In this document: positions 1 through 10,831 of the stretch, piece after piece | How the letters are laid out: the number at the start of each line of letters is the position of its first letter | How positions within the stretch are numbered: position 1 is the stretch's first letter | DNA from: Peromyscus leucopus | Lineage: Eukaryota > Chordata > Mammalia > Rodentia > Cricetidae | Length of the DNA stretch: 64,000 nucleotides | Assembly: GCF_004664715.2 (NCBI RefSeq) | Contig: NC_051065.1 | Location: 152,980,826-153,044,825, forward strand | Direction: 5' to 3' | Program-made: the position numbers and the translations under genes | The notes under the pieces: generated by a model | Seen by the model: the letters and a program-made list of their open reading frames with translations, nothing else | What the model was told of the DNA's origin: nothing | Database searches by the model: none

Positions 1-579
1 TTTCTTGAGCTGACCATCTGGGTTGTGATAAGCGCCTTCCCGGAGTCATTACAGCTACAGGTTCCTTTGTGTGGTTTCTCTGAAGACTGGAGGTGACTAA
101 TGGTGGCGTCCATCTACAAATGTCTTTATTTCACCGTCAAAGGGAAACAAGGAGCCTTTGAACTGGACATGTTGGCAAGTTGTCTCACTAAGGAACAACA
201 GAGGTACCGGTTGGTTCTGGTACATCAGATGTGAGTTTAACTTGAAGATTCTCTGAACAGTGGTCTGTGGGATGACACTCCCTGCTTATTCCTTTTCTCA
301 GTTCTTTCTTCAGTTACAAAGAGAACTTTTTTCCTCAGAGGCTTCTTACACAACTTCACAGAGGAGACCTGTCTGGCCATTTGGCTTGGAACTTCAAAGA
401 TAAATATTTTTTCACTTTCAGTGTTTGTGAAATCACTGACAGGAATCTATTTCAACATCTGTGTGTCCTTCTTGAAGATTCACAACATACATTCAACTTC
501 CAGGTACTGACTGGCCATCTCTTCCAAAATTAGTCACTAGGAAAACTACTATGGTAAATCTGAAGTCTTCTCTCTTTCT
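1..579. other. unclassified sequence with one short ORF
   Basis: No SINE, LINE or LTR is recognised here. The only structure of note is the short ORF at 100-234, listed separately. It could be intergenic or intronic. Confidence 0.4.
100..234 (+). other. possible short coding exon, 44 codons
   Basis: An ATG at 100-102 opens 44 codons (start MVASIYKCLYF, end RLVLVHQM) closed by TGA at 232-234, with an in-frame TGA a few bases upstream of the ATG. The last codons overlap a good splice-donor match (CAGAT, then GTGAGT at 231-236), so this could be a first coding exon rather than a complete ORF. The composition is not repeat-like and I do not recognise the protein. An ORF of this length is expected by chance, so support is weak. 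Confidence 0.2.
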
Positions 580-788
580 AAATATTTTTATTTCATTTGT
601 ATAAGTGTTTTTGCCTGCATGTATGTCTGTGTACCATATACCGGCCCGGTACTTATGAAGGTCGGAAGAGGGCATTGGATCCCCTAGAACTGCAGTTATG
701 GATGGTTGTGAGCCACCATGTGGGTGCTGGGAACTGAACTTGCAAGGGCCACAGGTGCTCTTCGTCTCTGAGTCATCTCTCCAGCTCC
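580..788 (-). mobile_element. B2/B3-type SINE
   Basis: The reverse complement shows the tRNA-derived B2 head (CTGGAGAGATGACTCAGA), the GGTGGCTCACAACCATC block and a T-rich left end corresponding to the A-rich tail. It is diverged. Confidence 0.75.
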
Positions 789-934
789 CTGCAGGCCTTT
801 CTCTTGAAGATTCTCCACAGAATTTGTGTTTGACTCTCCTAGGAAACAGAGAATTTAGTGGATCTCAGGCCTGAACATTTGGTAACTCAAAATTTAGTGT
901 GCTTGCTTTCTTCTTCCGTCTCCCCCCCCCCACC

Positions 935-1012
935 GCCCGTGGTGCTTGGGATTGAACCAAGAATCTCATGCATGCCAGTCAAATACTCCAGCACTGTACT
1001 ACAGCTTCAGTC
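935..1012 (-). mobile_element. ID/B4-type SINE fragment
   Basis: The block TGGTGCTTGGGATTGAACC followed by a degenerate 'tactacagcttcagtc' matches the reverse of an ID head. It is short and diverged. Confidence 0.45.
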
Positions 1013-1091
1013 CTTAGTTTGTGCTTATAGTTATTTCTTTTGGGTTACCACTGGGAGAGGGAAACCTGGGTTCAGAAGACAGGCATTTCGA

Positions 1092-1274
1092 TGGACGGTG
1101 GTGGCACACACCTTTAATCCTAGCATTTGGGAAGTAGAGGTAAGTGGATCTCTGAGTTCGAGGTCAGCCTGGTCTACAGAGTGAGTTCCAGGATAGCCAG
1201 GGCTGTTATACAGAGAAACCCTGTCTCAAAAAACCAACCAACCAACCAACCAACCAAACAACAACAACAAAAAG
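1092..1274 (+). mobile_element. B1 SINE with (ACCA)n/(CAA)n tail
   Basis: The B1 body (GGTGGTGGCACACACCTTTAAT ... CAGAGAAACCCTGTCTC) ends in a simple ACCA and CAA tail. Confidence 0.9.
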
Positions 1275-2276
1275 AGGTTTTTCTTCCCTGCTTTTGAGCA
1301 AAGCTGCTAAGATATTCTTTTACTCTTCATGTGAAAGACCAGAGTTCTGTACCTTGCCACAAGTAACATTCCATTCCATTTCACTTATTTTTGACTAAAT
1401 GTCCATTTATTTAATCAGTATACTACTTTCATAACTGTTAGAGCTATAAGAAACAAAATAGAAATCTTTTTGCCTGACAAGCTAGTTCTGGGATGAAAGA
1501 CAAATACATCAGCAATGATAATACCAAATTAAAGCCTATAACATATATAATACAATATAGTATAAGCCAACCAGCTGTGGGAGCAGACTGCGGGTACTAA
1601 AACTCAAACTTTCATGCCTTAAGAGTTCTGGGGAAAAAAAAAGAAAAAACAAACAAACAACAACAACAACAAAAAAACACACCCAGGAAAAAAAGTACAG
1701 TAGGGAAAGAAAATATGACCCATTCAGTGTAAGTGTTACAGCTCAGATGGAAGGAATCCTGGCAGCCGGGAGCCAAGGAATACCACAAGTCACCCCGCAC
1801 AACAAACCTCACACAAGAGGTTTATTGGAAGGGAGAACAGGAGGGTGGTTGCTCTGCTCAGGTGAGAAACAGCGGAGAACTGAGTAGGAGACTGTGTTTA
1901 ACCAGCTTCTTGAGGGGGCGGTGTGTGGGGAACTTTCCAGGGTGAAGCTTTTCAGGATGGGGATTGGTGGGATTTCAAGTCCAGAGCTTGGGCTTTTTAC
2001 TATGGAGGGTGCAGGCTGGGTCCAGCTGTTAGGGCAGTTAGAGGGTTCTGTGGGTGGAAGCTGGCAGTTGGAGGTCCTCGGGAGAAGGGCCTGGCTACTG
2101 GTGTGTCTCAAGGGGCTTACATTTAGGAAAACGGAGAGTAGCTTCTTGTAAGGAGCAACAGCCCCAAACCTCAAACGCTCCTCTTACGACAGTTGGCTTT
2201 CTTTAGAAGTCATGGTCCTTGAGCCACACCAAACTCATTCTCCAGACTAGCTGTGTAGTAGAATACTATTTTAAAG
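1275..2276. other. unclassified, with A-rich CAA repeat at 1628-1680
   Basis: No gene is seen. An A-rich (CAA)n tract lies at 1628-1680. The segment 1760-2160 looks like diverged repeat DNA (it contains a 'cacaagaggtttattgg' block) but I cannot assign a family. Confidence 0.35.
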
Positions 2277-2704
2277 TGTGTTACTTTGGTTTATGTTGCG
2301 TTTGTTTAGCTCTGTGAAACTGTGTTACTCTGCCTGTCTAAAACACCTGATGGTCTAATAAAGAGCTGAACAGCCAATGGCAAGGCAGGAGAAAGGATAG
2401 GCGGGGTTGGCAGGCAGGCAGAGTATGTATAGAAGGAGAAAACTGGGAGGAGCGATCTAGGAGCCAGAGAAGGAAGGAGGATGACTCCAAGGGCCAGCCA
2501 CTTAGCTACACAGTAAGAGTAAGAGGAGAATGGGAAAAGCCCAGAGGCAAAAGGTAGACAGGATAAGTTAAGATAAGCTGGCTAGAAACTAAGCCATGCT
2601 AAGGCCGGGCAATTATAATTAAGAATAAGTCTCTGTGTGTGATTTATTGGGGAGCTGAGTGGCGGGCCCCCCAAAAGAGAAGAGTTCTTTTTCCACATCT
2701 CACA
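2277..2704. mobile_element. probable solo LTR of an ERV-like element
   Basis: The stretch runs from TGTGTTACTTTGG to about CATCTCACA, with an AATAAA at 2357-2362 and the phrase 'gctgaacagccaatggcaaggcaggagaaagg', a recurring rodent LTR block. No gag, pol or env reading frame is attached. The ends are approximate and the strand is not settled. Confidence 0.5.
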
Positions 2705-2738
2705 CCTGGCTCCTTGTCATGCAGTTCTCAGCCGAGCT

Positions 2739-2786
2739 GCTGCCTTCCAGATGTGCTGCCTTCCAGATGTGCTGCCTTCCAGATGT
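2739..2786. repeat. three exact tandem copies of a 16-bp unit
   Basis: GCTGCCTTCCAGATGT occurs at 2739-2754, 2755-2770 and 2771-2786 with no mismatch. It is a short minisatellite, probably recent slippage. Confidence 0.95.
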
Positions 2787-4105
2787 GCTCTCTTGACCAT
2801 CAAATCAGAATGCACTCACTACCACTTCTCTGGGTTTAATTTCTTCATACTCTTTATATGACTTAGTTCATCTTCTCTCTTCACGTTCTTGCATTTACTC
2901 CATCCCAATTAAAGTTCCCCAGCACAGAGAGGCTGACATTTATTCTCCAAGGCCTCAAGCGGGACCTGGCACACAAAAAGAATCCAATTATTTAATCATT
3001 AAACTTCATGAGTCTCCTCTCCAGGCTTTTGTCTGATGGAGCAATATTTCTCAAACCACCTGCGGTGAAGCACCATTTTGTTGTTTAATAAACATTTACC
3101 CTCAATTTCTATTGCTTGTGCCTTCATGGCTGGTACTAGCCAACAAGCCACACTTTGTTAAGAATGATAGGCATTAAATGGAGCCCTGAGTTCAGTCATG
3201 TGCCAGGGAAGTGCTCCACAGCTATGGCTTCAGGGGGCAGGGCTGTCTTATAACCTGGATTAGCTAAGACAGGTCTCACCTGAGGCTGAGGCGGCAACCC
3301 AGGAAACAGAACGGGCTGCAGGCCATGTGGCTAACGTACTACTGTGCGAAAGTGGACTAATATCCTAAGGCCAAGTATAGAGGAAGGCCAGGATAGGAGT
3401 CTCATATTCCTTTCTACTGGACAAATACCACTGTTTGGAGCTACAGATGGTCGTCATATGACTTTCCACTTCCATGTCCAAGTCTCTCCTACCATATCTA
3501 GCAATTCAATTAGGGGTGGGAAACGGTAATGCAATGGTTAGCAAACATGACGTCATTCCTGGAGTCATCTAAAGACGGCACAGTCTACCAGAGTTCTTTC
3601 CACGTTGCCTCTGCTCATTCATTCATTTCTATCCACTCCAGAACTTCCAGCCTCAGACCAATTCACAAGTCCCCTCCCGAAGCATCAGGATGCACCAGAG
3701 ACTTCCTCCTTGGGGACATCATAGCATTTCTGCCATACCTTTATTATGAATGGCTATACAGTTCCAAATGACAGTGTCATGCTCAACTAAGCTGTAAGTG
3801 CCCAGTAACTAGCACAACTGACTTGGAATCTAGTTGACAAATGCTCAGTTTAAATAATAAGGAGATGATACAACTAAAAGAGAATCTAAAAATCATCACA
3901 GTCAATGCCTCATTTTACAGATGAGGAAAGCAAAGTCCATGATGAAATTACTTTCCCACAGTCACAGAGAAGGAGGAGGTCACACTGTAAAACTGAAGGA
4001 GGTTAAACTAAAAGCCTTTCAGCAGACATCAAGGACAAACTCTGGTACATAGAAAAGCACTGGGAAAGTAGAGCCCTTAAATTAAAAAGAAATGTATAGA
4101 GTCTT
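2787..4105. other. unclassified non-coding stretch
   Basis: Short ORFs occur, for example at 3344-3529 and 3529-3771, but none has a recognisable domain or codon pattern. No young repeat is seen. Confidence 0.4.
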
Positions 4106-4275
4106 TTCTTTTCTTTTTTTTTTTTTTTGTTTTTCGAGACAGGGTTTCTCTGTGTAGCTTTGCACCTTTCCTGGAACTCGCTTTGGAGACCAGGCTGGGC
4201 TCAAAGTCACAGAGATCCACCTGCCTCTGCCTCCCGAGTGCTGGGATTAAAGGCGTTCGCCACCACCGCCCGGCA
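4106..4275 (-). mobile_element. B1 SINE, cricetid-type tail
   Basis: A poly-T is followed by the reverse B1 (CGAGACAGGGTTTCTCTGTG ... TTAAAGGCG ... GCCCGGC) with the 'gctttgcacctttcctgg' variant. The 4276-4370 sequence beyond may be an older B1 fragment. Confidence 0.92.
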
Positions 4276-4641
4276 GAGTCTTATTATATAGCCCAGACTG
4301 GCCTTGGACTTGTGAGTATCCTGCCATCTCAATGCTGGGATGATAGACATTTGCTGCCACTCCTGAATGGCCTACTTACTTATGAGGAATGGCCTGGATC
4401 TGCTGCTTCTCTGCAACAAAGGACACAAGGCCCTTCCCTTCAGCTCAAAGGAACTGTTTCTCAGTGTCATAAAACGTTAGCATCAGAGCAAAGAAGGGGG
4501 TCCGTCCACTCAAGCACTCTATGGTGTTAAGCCTCAAGCCTGAGGTAACTTTCTACGGGTAGTTTTATGGAGATGGTGAGAAGCTGTTATTTCTGTGTAC
4601 ATACGTGTGTTTGTGTGCATATCTGTGAGTGGAAGCTGCCT

Positions 4642-4642
<1 letters not shown>

Positions 4643-4693
<51 letters not shown>
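4643..4693. repeat. (TA)n microsatellite plus poly-T
   Basis: About 18 TA units run into about 15 T residues. Confidence 0.95.
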
Positions 4694-4734
4694 GGACAAA
4701 GAGTCTTCACAGACACTGGAATACTGTCTTTGCC

Positions 4735-4890
4735 TGTATCACCAGGGATACTGTCTTTGCCTGTCCTGCACTAGGATTCCAGGTGTGCACACTACTGTGT
4801 CTGCCTCTCCCCATGGGCTCTGGAGGCTCAAATGTAAGAGTTCACACTTGCACAGCAGGTGCCTTACTAACCCAGCCATCTCCCCAGTCC
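4735..4890 (-). mobile_element. diverged tRNA-type SINE (B3/B4/RSINE)
   Basis: The block ends in CCCAGCCATCTCCCCAGTCC, the reverse of a tRNA-derived SINE head, but the remainder is diverged. Confidence 0.45.
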
Positions 4891-4942
4891 AAGAAAACGA
4901 GGGGAAAAAATGTTATTGCTATTTGGCAGTCTTTCTTCCATT

Positions 4943-5062
4943 CACTCAAGATAGGGTATCACTACATAGCCCTTCCTGGCCTGGAACTCATGAAGATCCT
5001 TAGCCCTGCCTAAGCTTCCCAAGTGCTGGGATTAAAGGAATGTGCCACCCACCACACCTGGC
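4943..5062 (-). mobile_element. B1 SINE, old fragment
   Basis: Diverged reverse B1 containing 'ctggcctggaactcatgaag' and 'gtgctgggattaaaggaatgtgcc'. Confidence 0.75.
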
Positions 5063-5149
5063 AACTATTTGGCAATTTTATTTTAATTAAATATGCAGAC
5101 ATATTGGTGAAAGGGAACAGTGAAAATAGAGCATAAAAGATCTAGTTAG

Positions 5150-5317
5150 GCCGGGTGGTAGTGGCGCATGCTTTTAATCCCAGCATGACAGAGGCAGAGG
5201 CAGGCAGATCTCTGTGAGTTCGAGGCCAGCCTGGGCTACAGAGTGAGTTCCAGGAAAGGCACCAAAGCTACACAAAGAAATCCTATATTGAACCCCCCCC
5301 CCAAAAAAAAAAAAAGA
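5150..5317 (+). mobile_element. B1 SINE
   Basis: Starts GCCGGGTGGTAGTGGCGCAT, contains GAGTTCGAGGCCAGCCTGGG, and ends in a C-run plus poly-A. Confidence 0.93.
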
Positions 5318-5589
5318 TCTAGTTAAGCAACTCATCTTACCTCCCACTGGAAACACTTGGCATTAAGTGTATGTAGAGGTATTTCAAAATAAAATGCTAG
5401 GTGCACAGAGATTAGGAGGATGAGCAAGGAATGCTGTTCTCTTTCCTTCCGGCAGGGCTAAGAATCTTAAGTTTGAAAAACCACAACATGATTTTGATGT
5501 ACCTTTTTAGGCATGATTCTGTGACCACTGCGCTGTTGTTCAATTAAGATCCTCATGACCATCACCATCACAGTTAACAGCGATCACTG

Positions 5590-5940
5590 ATAATAAGCAA
5601 GGGGTCAATCCCTTTCTTGTCGCTGTAACCGAAATACCAGAATGAGCAACTAACGGAGAAAGGATCTGTTTTGAATCACGGTGGTAGAGGTTTCACCCCA
5701 TCATGGTGGGAGACTGTGGGAAGCATGCTCTTCAACTCATGGCAGGCACAACATAGAACACCAGGAAAGAGCCAAGGCAAGATATGGCTCCCAAGGTCAC
5801 GCCTCAACTCAGTGACCCAGTTCCTCCAATCAGGCTCCAGCTTCCCCAGTTCTACCACCTTCCAATAGTTTCAAAGATCCACCAGTGAAACTTTCATGAG
5901 GCTAGAGCCCTCAGGATCTCATAATCCCCTCAAGAAGTGT
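5590..5940. repeat. old interspersed repeat, possibly an L1 3'-end fragment
   Basis: The phrase 'gctgtaaccgaaataccagaatgag' and the following purine-rich text resemble the start of common mammalian L1 3'-end fragments. The match is by memory and weak. Confidence 0.3.
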
Positions 5941-6057
5941 GCTTTACTCATTCCTAGAATCTCAGTTCAATCAAGCTGTCAAGATTAACCATCAAATGCA
6001 TATTTTTTAAATACACATAATCTACTCAACAAGTTTTTCTTTGAAGAAAAACTTCAG

Positions 6058-6208
6058 CGGTTTTTTATTTTTGTTTTTTTGAGACAATGTTTCTCAGTGC
6101 AGTCTTGGCTGTCCTAGAACTCACTCAGTAGACCAGGCTGGCCTCGAACTCATAAAGATCTGCCTGCCTCTGCCTCCTGCATGCTGGGATTAAAGGCGTG
6201 CGCCTGGC
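6058..6208 (-). mobile_element. B1 SINE
   Basis: Reverse B1 with GAGACAATGTTTCTCAGTG, 'ctggcctcgaactcataaag' and TTAAAGGCGTGCGCCTGGC. Confidence 0.88.
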
Positions 6209-6309
6209 AAAAACCTTCAGTTTATAATCTTGTTTTCCCAAGGCCACTTAGCACCAAGCTTGACATATATTCACTTTTCTCTCCAACAAGCTACGGTTTT
6301 TGGCCTTAG

Positions 6310-6590
6310 TTTTTGAAAGGATTGATTACCAACCTCTGGCACTAGGGGGAGGAGGTGAAGTCTTCAGGAGGTAGGACCTAGTAGGGAGAATTTAGGTCAC
6401 TGGGGGAGTGCTCTTAAAGATAATATTGGGATCCAGGTCCTATCCCACAGGAGGTGAACACTCCTGTTTCCTAGGTCTGAAACCGGGTCAAGTGCTGATA
6501 GACTAAAACAACTGAACCGTGAGAAGTAAATATTTGCTCCTTACAAACTCAGTACCCAAGATATTTTGGTCTTAGCAACGAGGATGCAAC
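6310..6590. repeat. ancient mammalian interspersed repeat
   Basis: Contains 'ggaggtaggacctagtaggg' and 'ttaggtcactgggggagtgc', a pattern found in old mammalian repeats. The family is not assigned. Confidence 0.35.
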
Positions 6591-7249
6591 ACATGTGAAT
6601 GGAATGTCTGATAAGAAAAAGCCAACTTCCAGGCGACAGGGCAAACATGCTCCAAAGAGTCCTTCAGTAGAACCTGGATGGATGCTTGAGTAGTGCTCCA
6701 CACGGTGGCAAGGCAGTGTAGTGAGAACTAATGCAGAACTTCACAGTCAGCAGACATCCATGCAGAACCCAATGACACGATTTGCTAGATATATATTTTA
6801 ATGCCCCAAGGCCCTTGTTCCCCTTTGTATTAAATATCTAATTTCACAATGAACTTGACAATAAAGAGACAAACCACATGGTACACGATCTGACTCTAGG
6901 CAGGTATTCAATGCTGATGTTCTATTTTGTTCTAAGAAAGAAAACCTGGGTTTAGTTCAGAGACGAGGCATTTTTGGTGAAATTCCAAATCACCCAGAGC
7001 TTGCTTCTCAGGCAGGGGCAGATTCTTCAAAAGGTAGTTCTCTAGGGTGTGCCATCTCCTCAGACCTCCCTAATTCTGTACTTAGGTTCTGGAGCAGGTT
7101 TTCTCAGGTTCTCTGTAACTTCTCTTAACGAGTGTTGTAGCTACCGAATACCTCTTCCCCGACCTTATTCTCAGAAATCTAGCTGGTTTCTAGGATGCAG
7201 GTGGCAGTGCTGTGCAGCTAAAACATCAGTACCCCTCGGGATCTCTCAG
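6591..7249. other. unclassified sequence upstream of the CpG island
   Basis: No repeat or coding pattern is recognised. An AATAAA occurs near 6862, but there is no evidence for a transcript end. Confidence 0.35.
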
Positions 7250-7760
7250 GAGTCCCTCGTGGTCTCCTGATGTCCACCAACACCATCTTTGGAAAAAGGC
7301 CAAGTCACTCGACTGGAGCGAAGAAGGCCAACTGCAAAGTCCTCAGTCCCGCCCAGGCCAGCGCTCGGCCGAGCAGGAGGAGAACGTCCTCGGAGACGCA
7401 GTTTGCTCTGCGGCGGGGGCCTGGCCTCCGTGGGGTGGCCTTGTCCCGGGCGTGATTCGGGCGGGGTACCGCGGCTGCTAGCACGTGGGGCCGCGGCCAC
7501 AGGGCGCGCGTTCCCGGCCTCTGAGCCCGGCTCCGGGTCGCGGCGCCCCCTCGTCTGGACCAGGACACCACTGTCTGCCCCTGAGGCAGCCCAGCCCTGC
7601 TCACCTCTTGCGTAGGTAGGACCCACACCTGGTATCGCAGGACTCCAGGGCATCATCGAGGACTCGAACTACAAGTCCCAGCAGGCTGCGGGCGGTGAAG
7701 CGCTACTTCCCAGCCCACTTCCGGCGACGGTGGGCCACCCTTACTCTTGCGATCCAGCAA
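7250..7760 (-). promoter_or_regulatory. CpG-island promoter with candidate first exon
   Basis: The sequence switches abruptly to GC-rich, CpG-rich DNA (for example CCGCGGCTGCTAGCACGTGG), unlike the AT-rich flanks. It carries an SBS/ZNF143-like motif at 7668-7688 and an ETS-type CACTTCCGG at 7716-7724. On the minus strand a strong donor (CAAGAG, then GTGAGCAG) puts an exon end at 7605, so I infer a TSS near 7650-7720 and transcription leftward out of the window. Long ORFs inside the island, such as 7246-7656 minus, are typical GC-rich noise. No downstream coding exon was recognised, so the gene is unknown and the direction is an inference from one donor. Bidirectional activity is possible. Confidence 0.6.
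7668..7688 (+). promoter_or_regulatory. ZNF143/SBS-type motif
   Basis: ACTACAAGTCCCAGCAGGC closely matches the ACTACAAYTCCCAGCRKGC motif found in many CpG-island promoters and bound by ZNF143. It lies 28 bp from an ETS-like CACTTCCGG at 7716-7724. Confidence 0.75.
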
Positions 7761-8037
7761 TTTGTTTTTCCGCTCTTTTCGTTGCAGATACATACGAGTA
7801 ATTTCGTAATGTTCCCAAGGTATTTTTTACTCATTAAAATGCTGCTGGAGAGGAAATAACCAGTATAATATCGTCTTCAACCTTAAAAATCTGAAGCTGT
7901 TACCAATCCAAGTGAGCAGTGTAGTACATGCAAGTAATCTCATCACTAGGGAGGCTGAGGCCGAAAAATCGTGAGATGGAGAAGAAAAGAATTGTTCGCC
8001 GGATATTTCATGTTCTCGCTGGAGGACAGTTTCCAGA
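7761..8037. other. unclassified sequence downstream of the CpG island
   Basis: CpG density falls off. A worn B1-like phrase (GGGAGGCTGAGGCCG near 7950) is the only recognisable trace. Confidence 0.3.
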
Positions 8038-8190
8038 TCCATGTGTGCAGCTCACAACCAACCGCCTGTAATTCCAACTCCAGGGAACCCAACACCCTCT
8101 GCTGGCCTCAGCCGCCCGAGTTCATTGTGTTCACATGTACAAACCTACACATGCGCACGTGTACACACCATTTTTTTTTTTAAAAAAAAC
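8038..8190 (+). mobile_element. B3-type SINE 3' half
   Basis: 'gctcacaaccaaccgcctgtaattccaactcc' in outline, then 'accctctgctggcc' and a CA-rich, T/A-rich tail, as in a B3 3' part. Confidence 0.65.
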
Positions 8191-8611
8191 AAACAATAAT
8201 GTATTTGGATATTAAGAACTAGAAAAGTAGATCATAAGATTGATTTTATAGATTTTATAGATTAAGTAGACTCTCAGATCAGGAAATACAGTTTTTAGCT
8301 GAAAGAGGCACAATGATGGACGCCATTATTTCTGAAAGAAAATGTCAGCAAAATTCTATGGAATTATAGTATTCTTTGTAGTTAGGTTTCACTTACCCAA
8401 AGGACTTCAGAGTGCTTTCCTAGTGCGTGCAATCTTCTCCCCAAAGGGTCTTCAGGTAAACCCGCGTCACGCACGCCCAACCTGTAGCCCACATGAGCCC
8501 CCAGAAAGCTGTGTATGTATGTAGCCCAACACAAAAATCATAATCCCCTAACATGAGACTATTTTTGCAATTTTTTTGTAATTCAATTATACAGTTCTTG
8601 TTCATTTGTTT

Positions 8612-8650
<39 letters not shown>

Positions 8651-8657
8651 CGTGTAC
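8612..8657. repeat. (GT)n microsatellite
   Basis: About 18 GT units followed by GCGTGCGTGT. Confidence 0.95.
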
Positions 8658-8790
8658 ACCCAGCCACCGTGTGTGGAGGTGGAAGGAAAACTTGCAGGAG
8701 TCACTTCTTTCTTTCTACTGTGTGGGTCCTGGCGATTGAACTCAGGATGTCAGCCTTGGCCGGTAGGCATCTTAACCAGAATGGCCCAAC
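8658..8790 (-). mobile_element. B3-type SINE
   Basis: Reverse B3 pattern: GTGTGGAGGTGGAAGGAAAA, 'ggcgattgaactcagg', 'ggcatcttaaccagaatggccc'. The GT tract at its left end is the usual tail region. Confidence 0.65.
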
Positions 8791-9090
8791 TGCACTATTT
8801 TTGAACATGACCTTTGTAAATGACAGTGGTATGTCCCAGAAGGTTGGACACACTGTTAATAGTTGCCAAAGTACTGAACTTTGTTCTGCTTAGAGGGTCT
8901 CGGGTAGTTGGTCTCATAGCCGAAACTAATAATAGAGGATGGGGCCTGGGAAAAGCCTACAGTTGGAGCCAATGCTGTTTTTTATGGTACAAATTCCCAC
9001 TTTCTAGGAATCCAAGATAAGTTTTCTTGATAATTTTTATTTTTTTATTTTTGATGTTCAAATTAACCTGAAAGTCTTATCTTCCTGTAC
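8791..9090. other. unclassified sequence
   Basis: No coding or repeat pattern is recognised between the B3 and the L1 3'-end fragment. Confidence 0.3.
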
Positions 9091-9482
9091 TGGCTGGTTT
9101 TGTGTGTCAACTTGACACAAGCTAGATTCATCAGAGAGGAAGGAGCCTCAGTTGAGGAAATCTTCCATGAGATCCAGCTGTAAGGCATTTTCTCAATTAG
9201 TGAACAATGGGGGAGGGCTCAGCCTATTGTGGGTGGTGCCATCCCTGGGCTGGTGGTCCTGGGTTCTATAAGAAAGCAGGCTGAGGAAGCCAGGGGAAGC
9301 AAGCCAGGAAGCAGTTGCTCTGCTTCAGTTCCTGCCTCCAAGATTCTGCTCTATTTGAGTTCCTGTCCTGACTGACTTTAACGATGAACAGCTATGTGGA
9401 AGTGTAAGTTGAATAAACCCTTTCCTCCTTAATTTGCTTTTTGGTCATGGTTTTTCAGCACAGCAATAGAAACTCTAAAACA
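9091..9482 (+). mobile_element. L1 3'-end fragment (Lx-type)
   Basis: Runs from 'ggctggttttgtgtgtcaac' to 'gcacagcaatagaaactctaa', a very common rodent L1 3'-end fragment with GAATAAACCC near 9412. The family name is my recollection. Confidence 0.7.
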
Positions 9483-9611
9483 TTTGCCAGCTTCAGTATT
9501 AATTTATAGATGTAGAAAACTACGAAAAAAGGAGAAATTCTTTTTAAAAAGTATTTACTTTTAGAATTTCATATGAGTACTGTATTTACATAAATTTTCT
9601 TCCTTCCCTCC

Positions 9612-10172
9612 TTCCAATTCTGTCTTAGTTTGCTGTTTATCGCTGTGATACAATATGAAGATAAAAGCAACTTGGGGGCTGGGCGCTGGTGGCGCACGCC
9701 TTTAATCCCAGCACTCGGGAGGCAGAGGCAGGCGGATCTTTGTGAGTTCGAGGCCAGCCTGGTCTCCAAAGCGAGTTCCAGGAAAGGCGCAAAGCTACAC
9801 AGAGAAACCCTGTCTTGAAGAAAAAAAAAAAAAAGCAACTTGGGGAGGAAAGGGTTTATTTGGCTTACATTCCCTTCTACATTACAGTTCATCACTGAAG
9901 GAAGTCAGGGCAGGAACTATAGGCAGGAACCTTTAGGCAGGGACTGAAGTGGGACCACAGAGGGTGATACTTCATGGCTTGCCTGCTTTCTTACACCTCC
10001 CAGGACTGCTTGTCTAGAGGTGGCTTTGCTTATACTGGACTGAGCCCTTCCACATCAATCAATAATCAATGAAACATGCCACATACTTGTCTACAGGTCA
10101 AGCTGATGGAAACATTTTCTCAATTGCAAGTCCTTCCTCCTAGATGATTCTAGTTTGTGGCAAGTTAACAAC
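9612..10172 (+). mobile_element. L1 3'-end fragment split by a B1
   Basis: The left part (about 9612-9677) and right part (9831-10172) read as one element ('gcaacttggggaggaaaggg', 'gaaggaagtcagggcagg') once the B1 at 9678-9830 is removed. Confidence 0.75.
9678..9830 (+). mobile_element. B1 SINE with exact 15-bp target duplication
   Basis: The B1 is flanked by AAAAGCAACTTGGGG at 9663-9677 and 9831-9845. The tail has the GGAAAGGCGCAAAGCTACAC variant. The perfect duplication implies a recent insertion. Confidence 0.95.
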
Positions 10173-10239
10173 AAAAAAAAAAAAACCAACCAGTGAAAAC
10201 TTTCCTCCTTGTCTGCCTCAGCTCAAAATTCATGGCCTC

Positions 10240-10327
10240 ATTCTCTCTCTCTCTGTGTCTCTCTCTGTCTGTCTCTGTCTCTGTCGCTCTCTCTCTCTCC
10301 CTCTCCCTCCCCCCCCCCTCTCTCTCT
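10240..10327. repeat. (CT)n pyrimidine-rich microsatellite
   Basis: CT/TCTG/CCCT tracts lead into the C9 run just left of a B1. Confidence 0.95.
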
Positions 10328-10463
10328 GAGACAGGGTTTCTCTTTGTAGCTTTGGTGGCACTACAACTAGCTCTGTAGACCAGGCTGGCCTTGACCTTAG
10401 AAATCGACCTGTTTCTGCCTCCTGAGTGCTGGGATTTAAGGCATGTGCCACTACCACCTGGCC
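10328..10463 (-). mobile_element. B1 SINE
   Basis: Reverse B1: GAGACAGGGTTTCTCTTTGT through 'ggcatgtgccactaccacctggc'. Confidence 0.9.
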
Positions 10464-10831
10464 CATGCTCATTATTATTGGCCCCCTTTCTCTCTCCCAT
10501 ATGTGTGTGTACGAATTCCAATATAGATAAATATATGGCTATATATTTGTATAAAAACAGTCTTGCTTGTATGTTTATGATTTTAGGGCTGACCACTTGG
10601 TATTGGATAACCAATTAGGAGAACTATCTCTGGGGAAGACTGATTCTCCCGTTCTCAGCAGTTATTAATTGCCGGTAACTCTTCATGTAATGGTAGGTCA
10701 TTTTGAGATATCCCCTATCCATGTTGGCATGCCAACTGGTGTGGTCATTGTTCAGGTCTTGTTTAGGCCGCCATATTGTTGAGATTTTACGGGTGCAGTT
10801 TCCCTGTCGTTCACAGAAGACACAATCTCTG

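Noticed and set aside
7246..7656. 136-aa minus ORF in the first CpG island
   Set aside because: Pro/Arg/Gly-rich composition follows from GC-rich DNA and overlapping ORFs occur in several frames. It has no domain.
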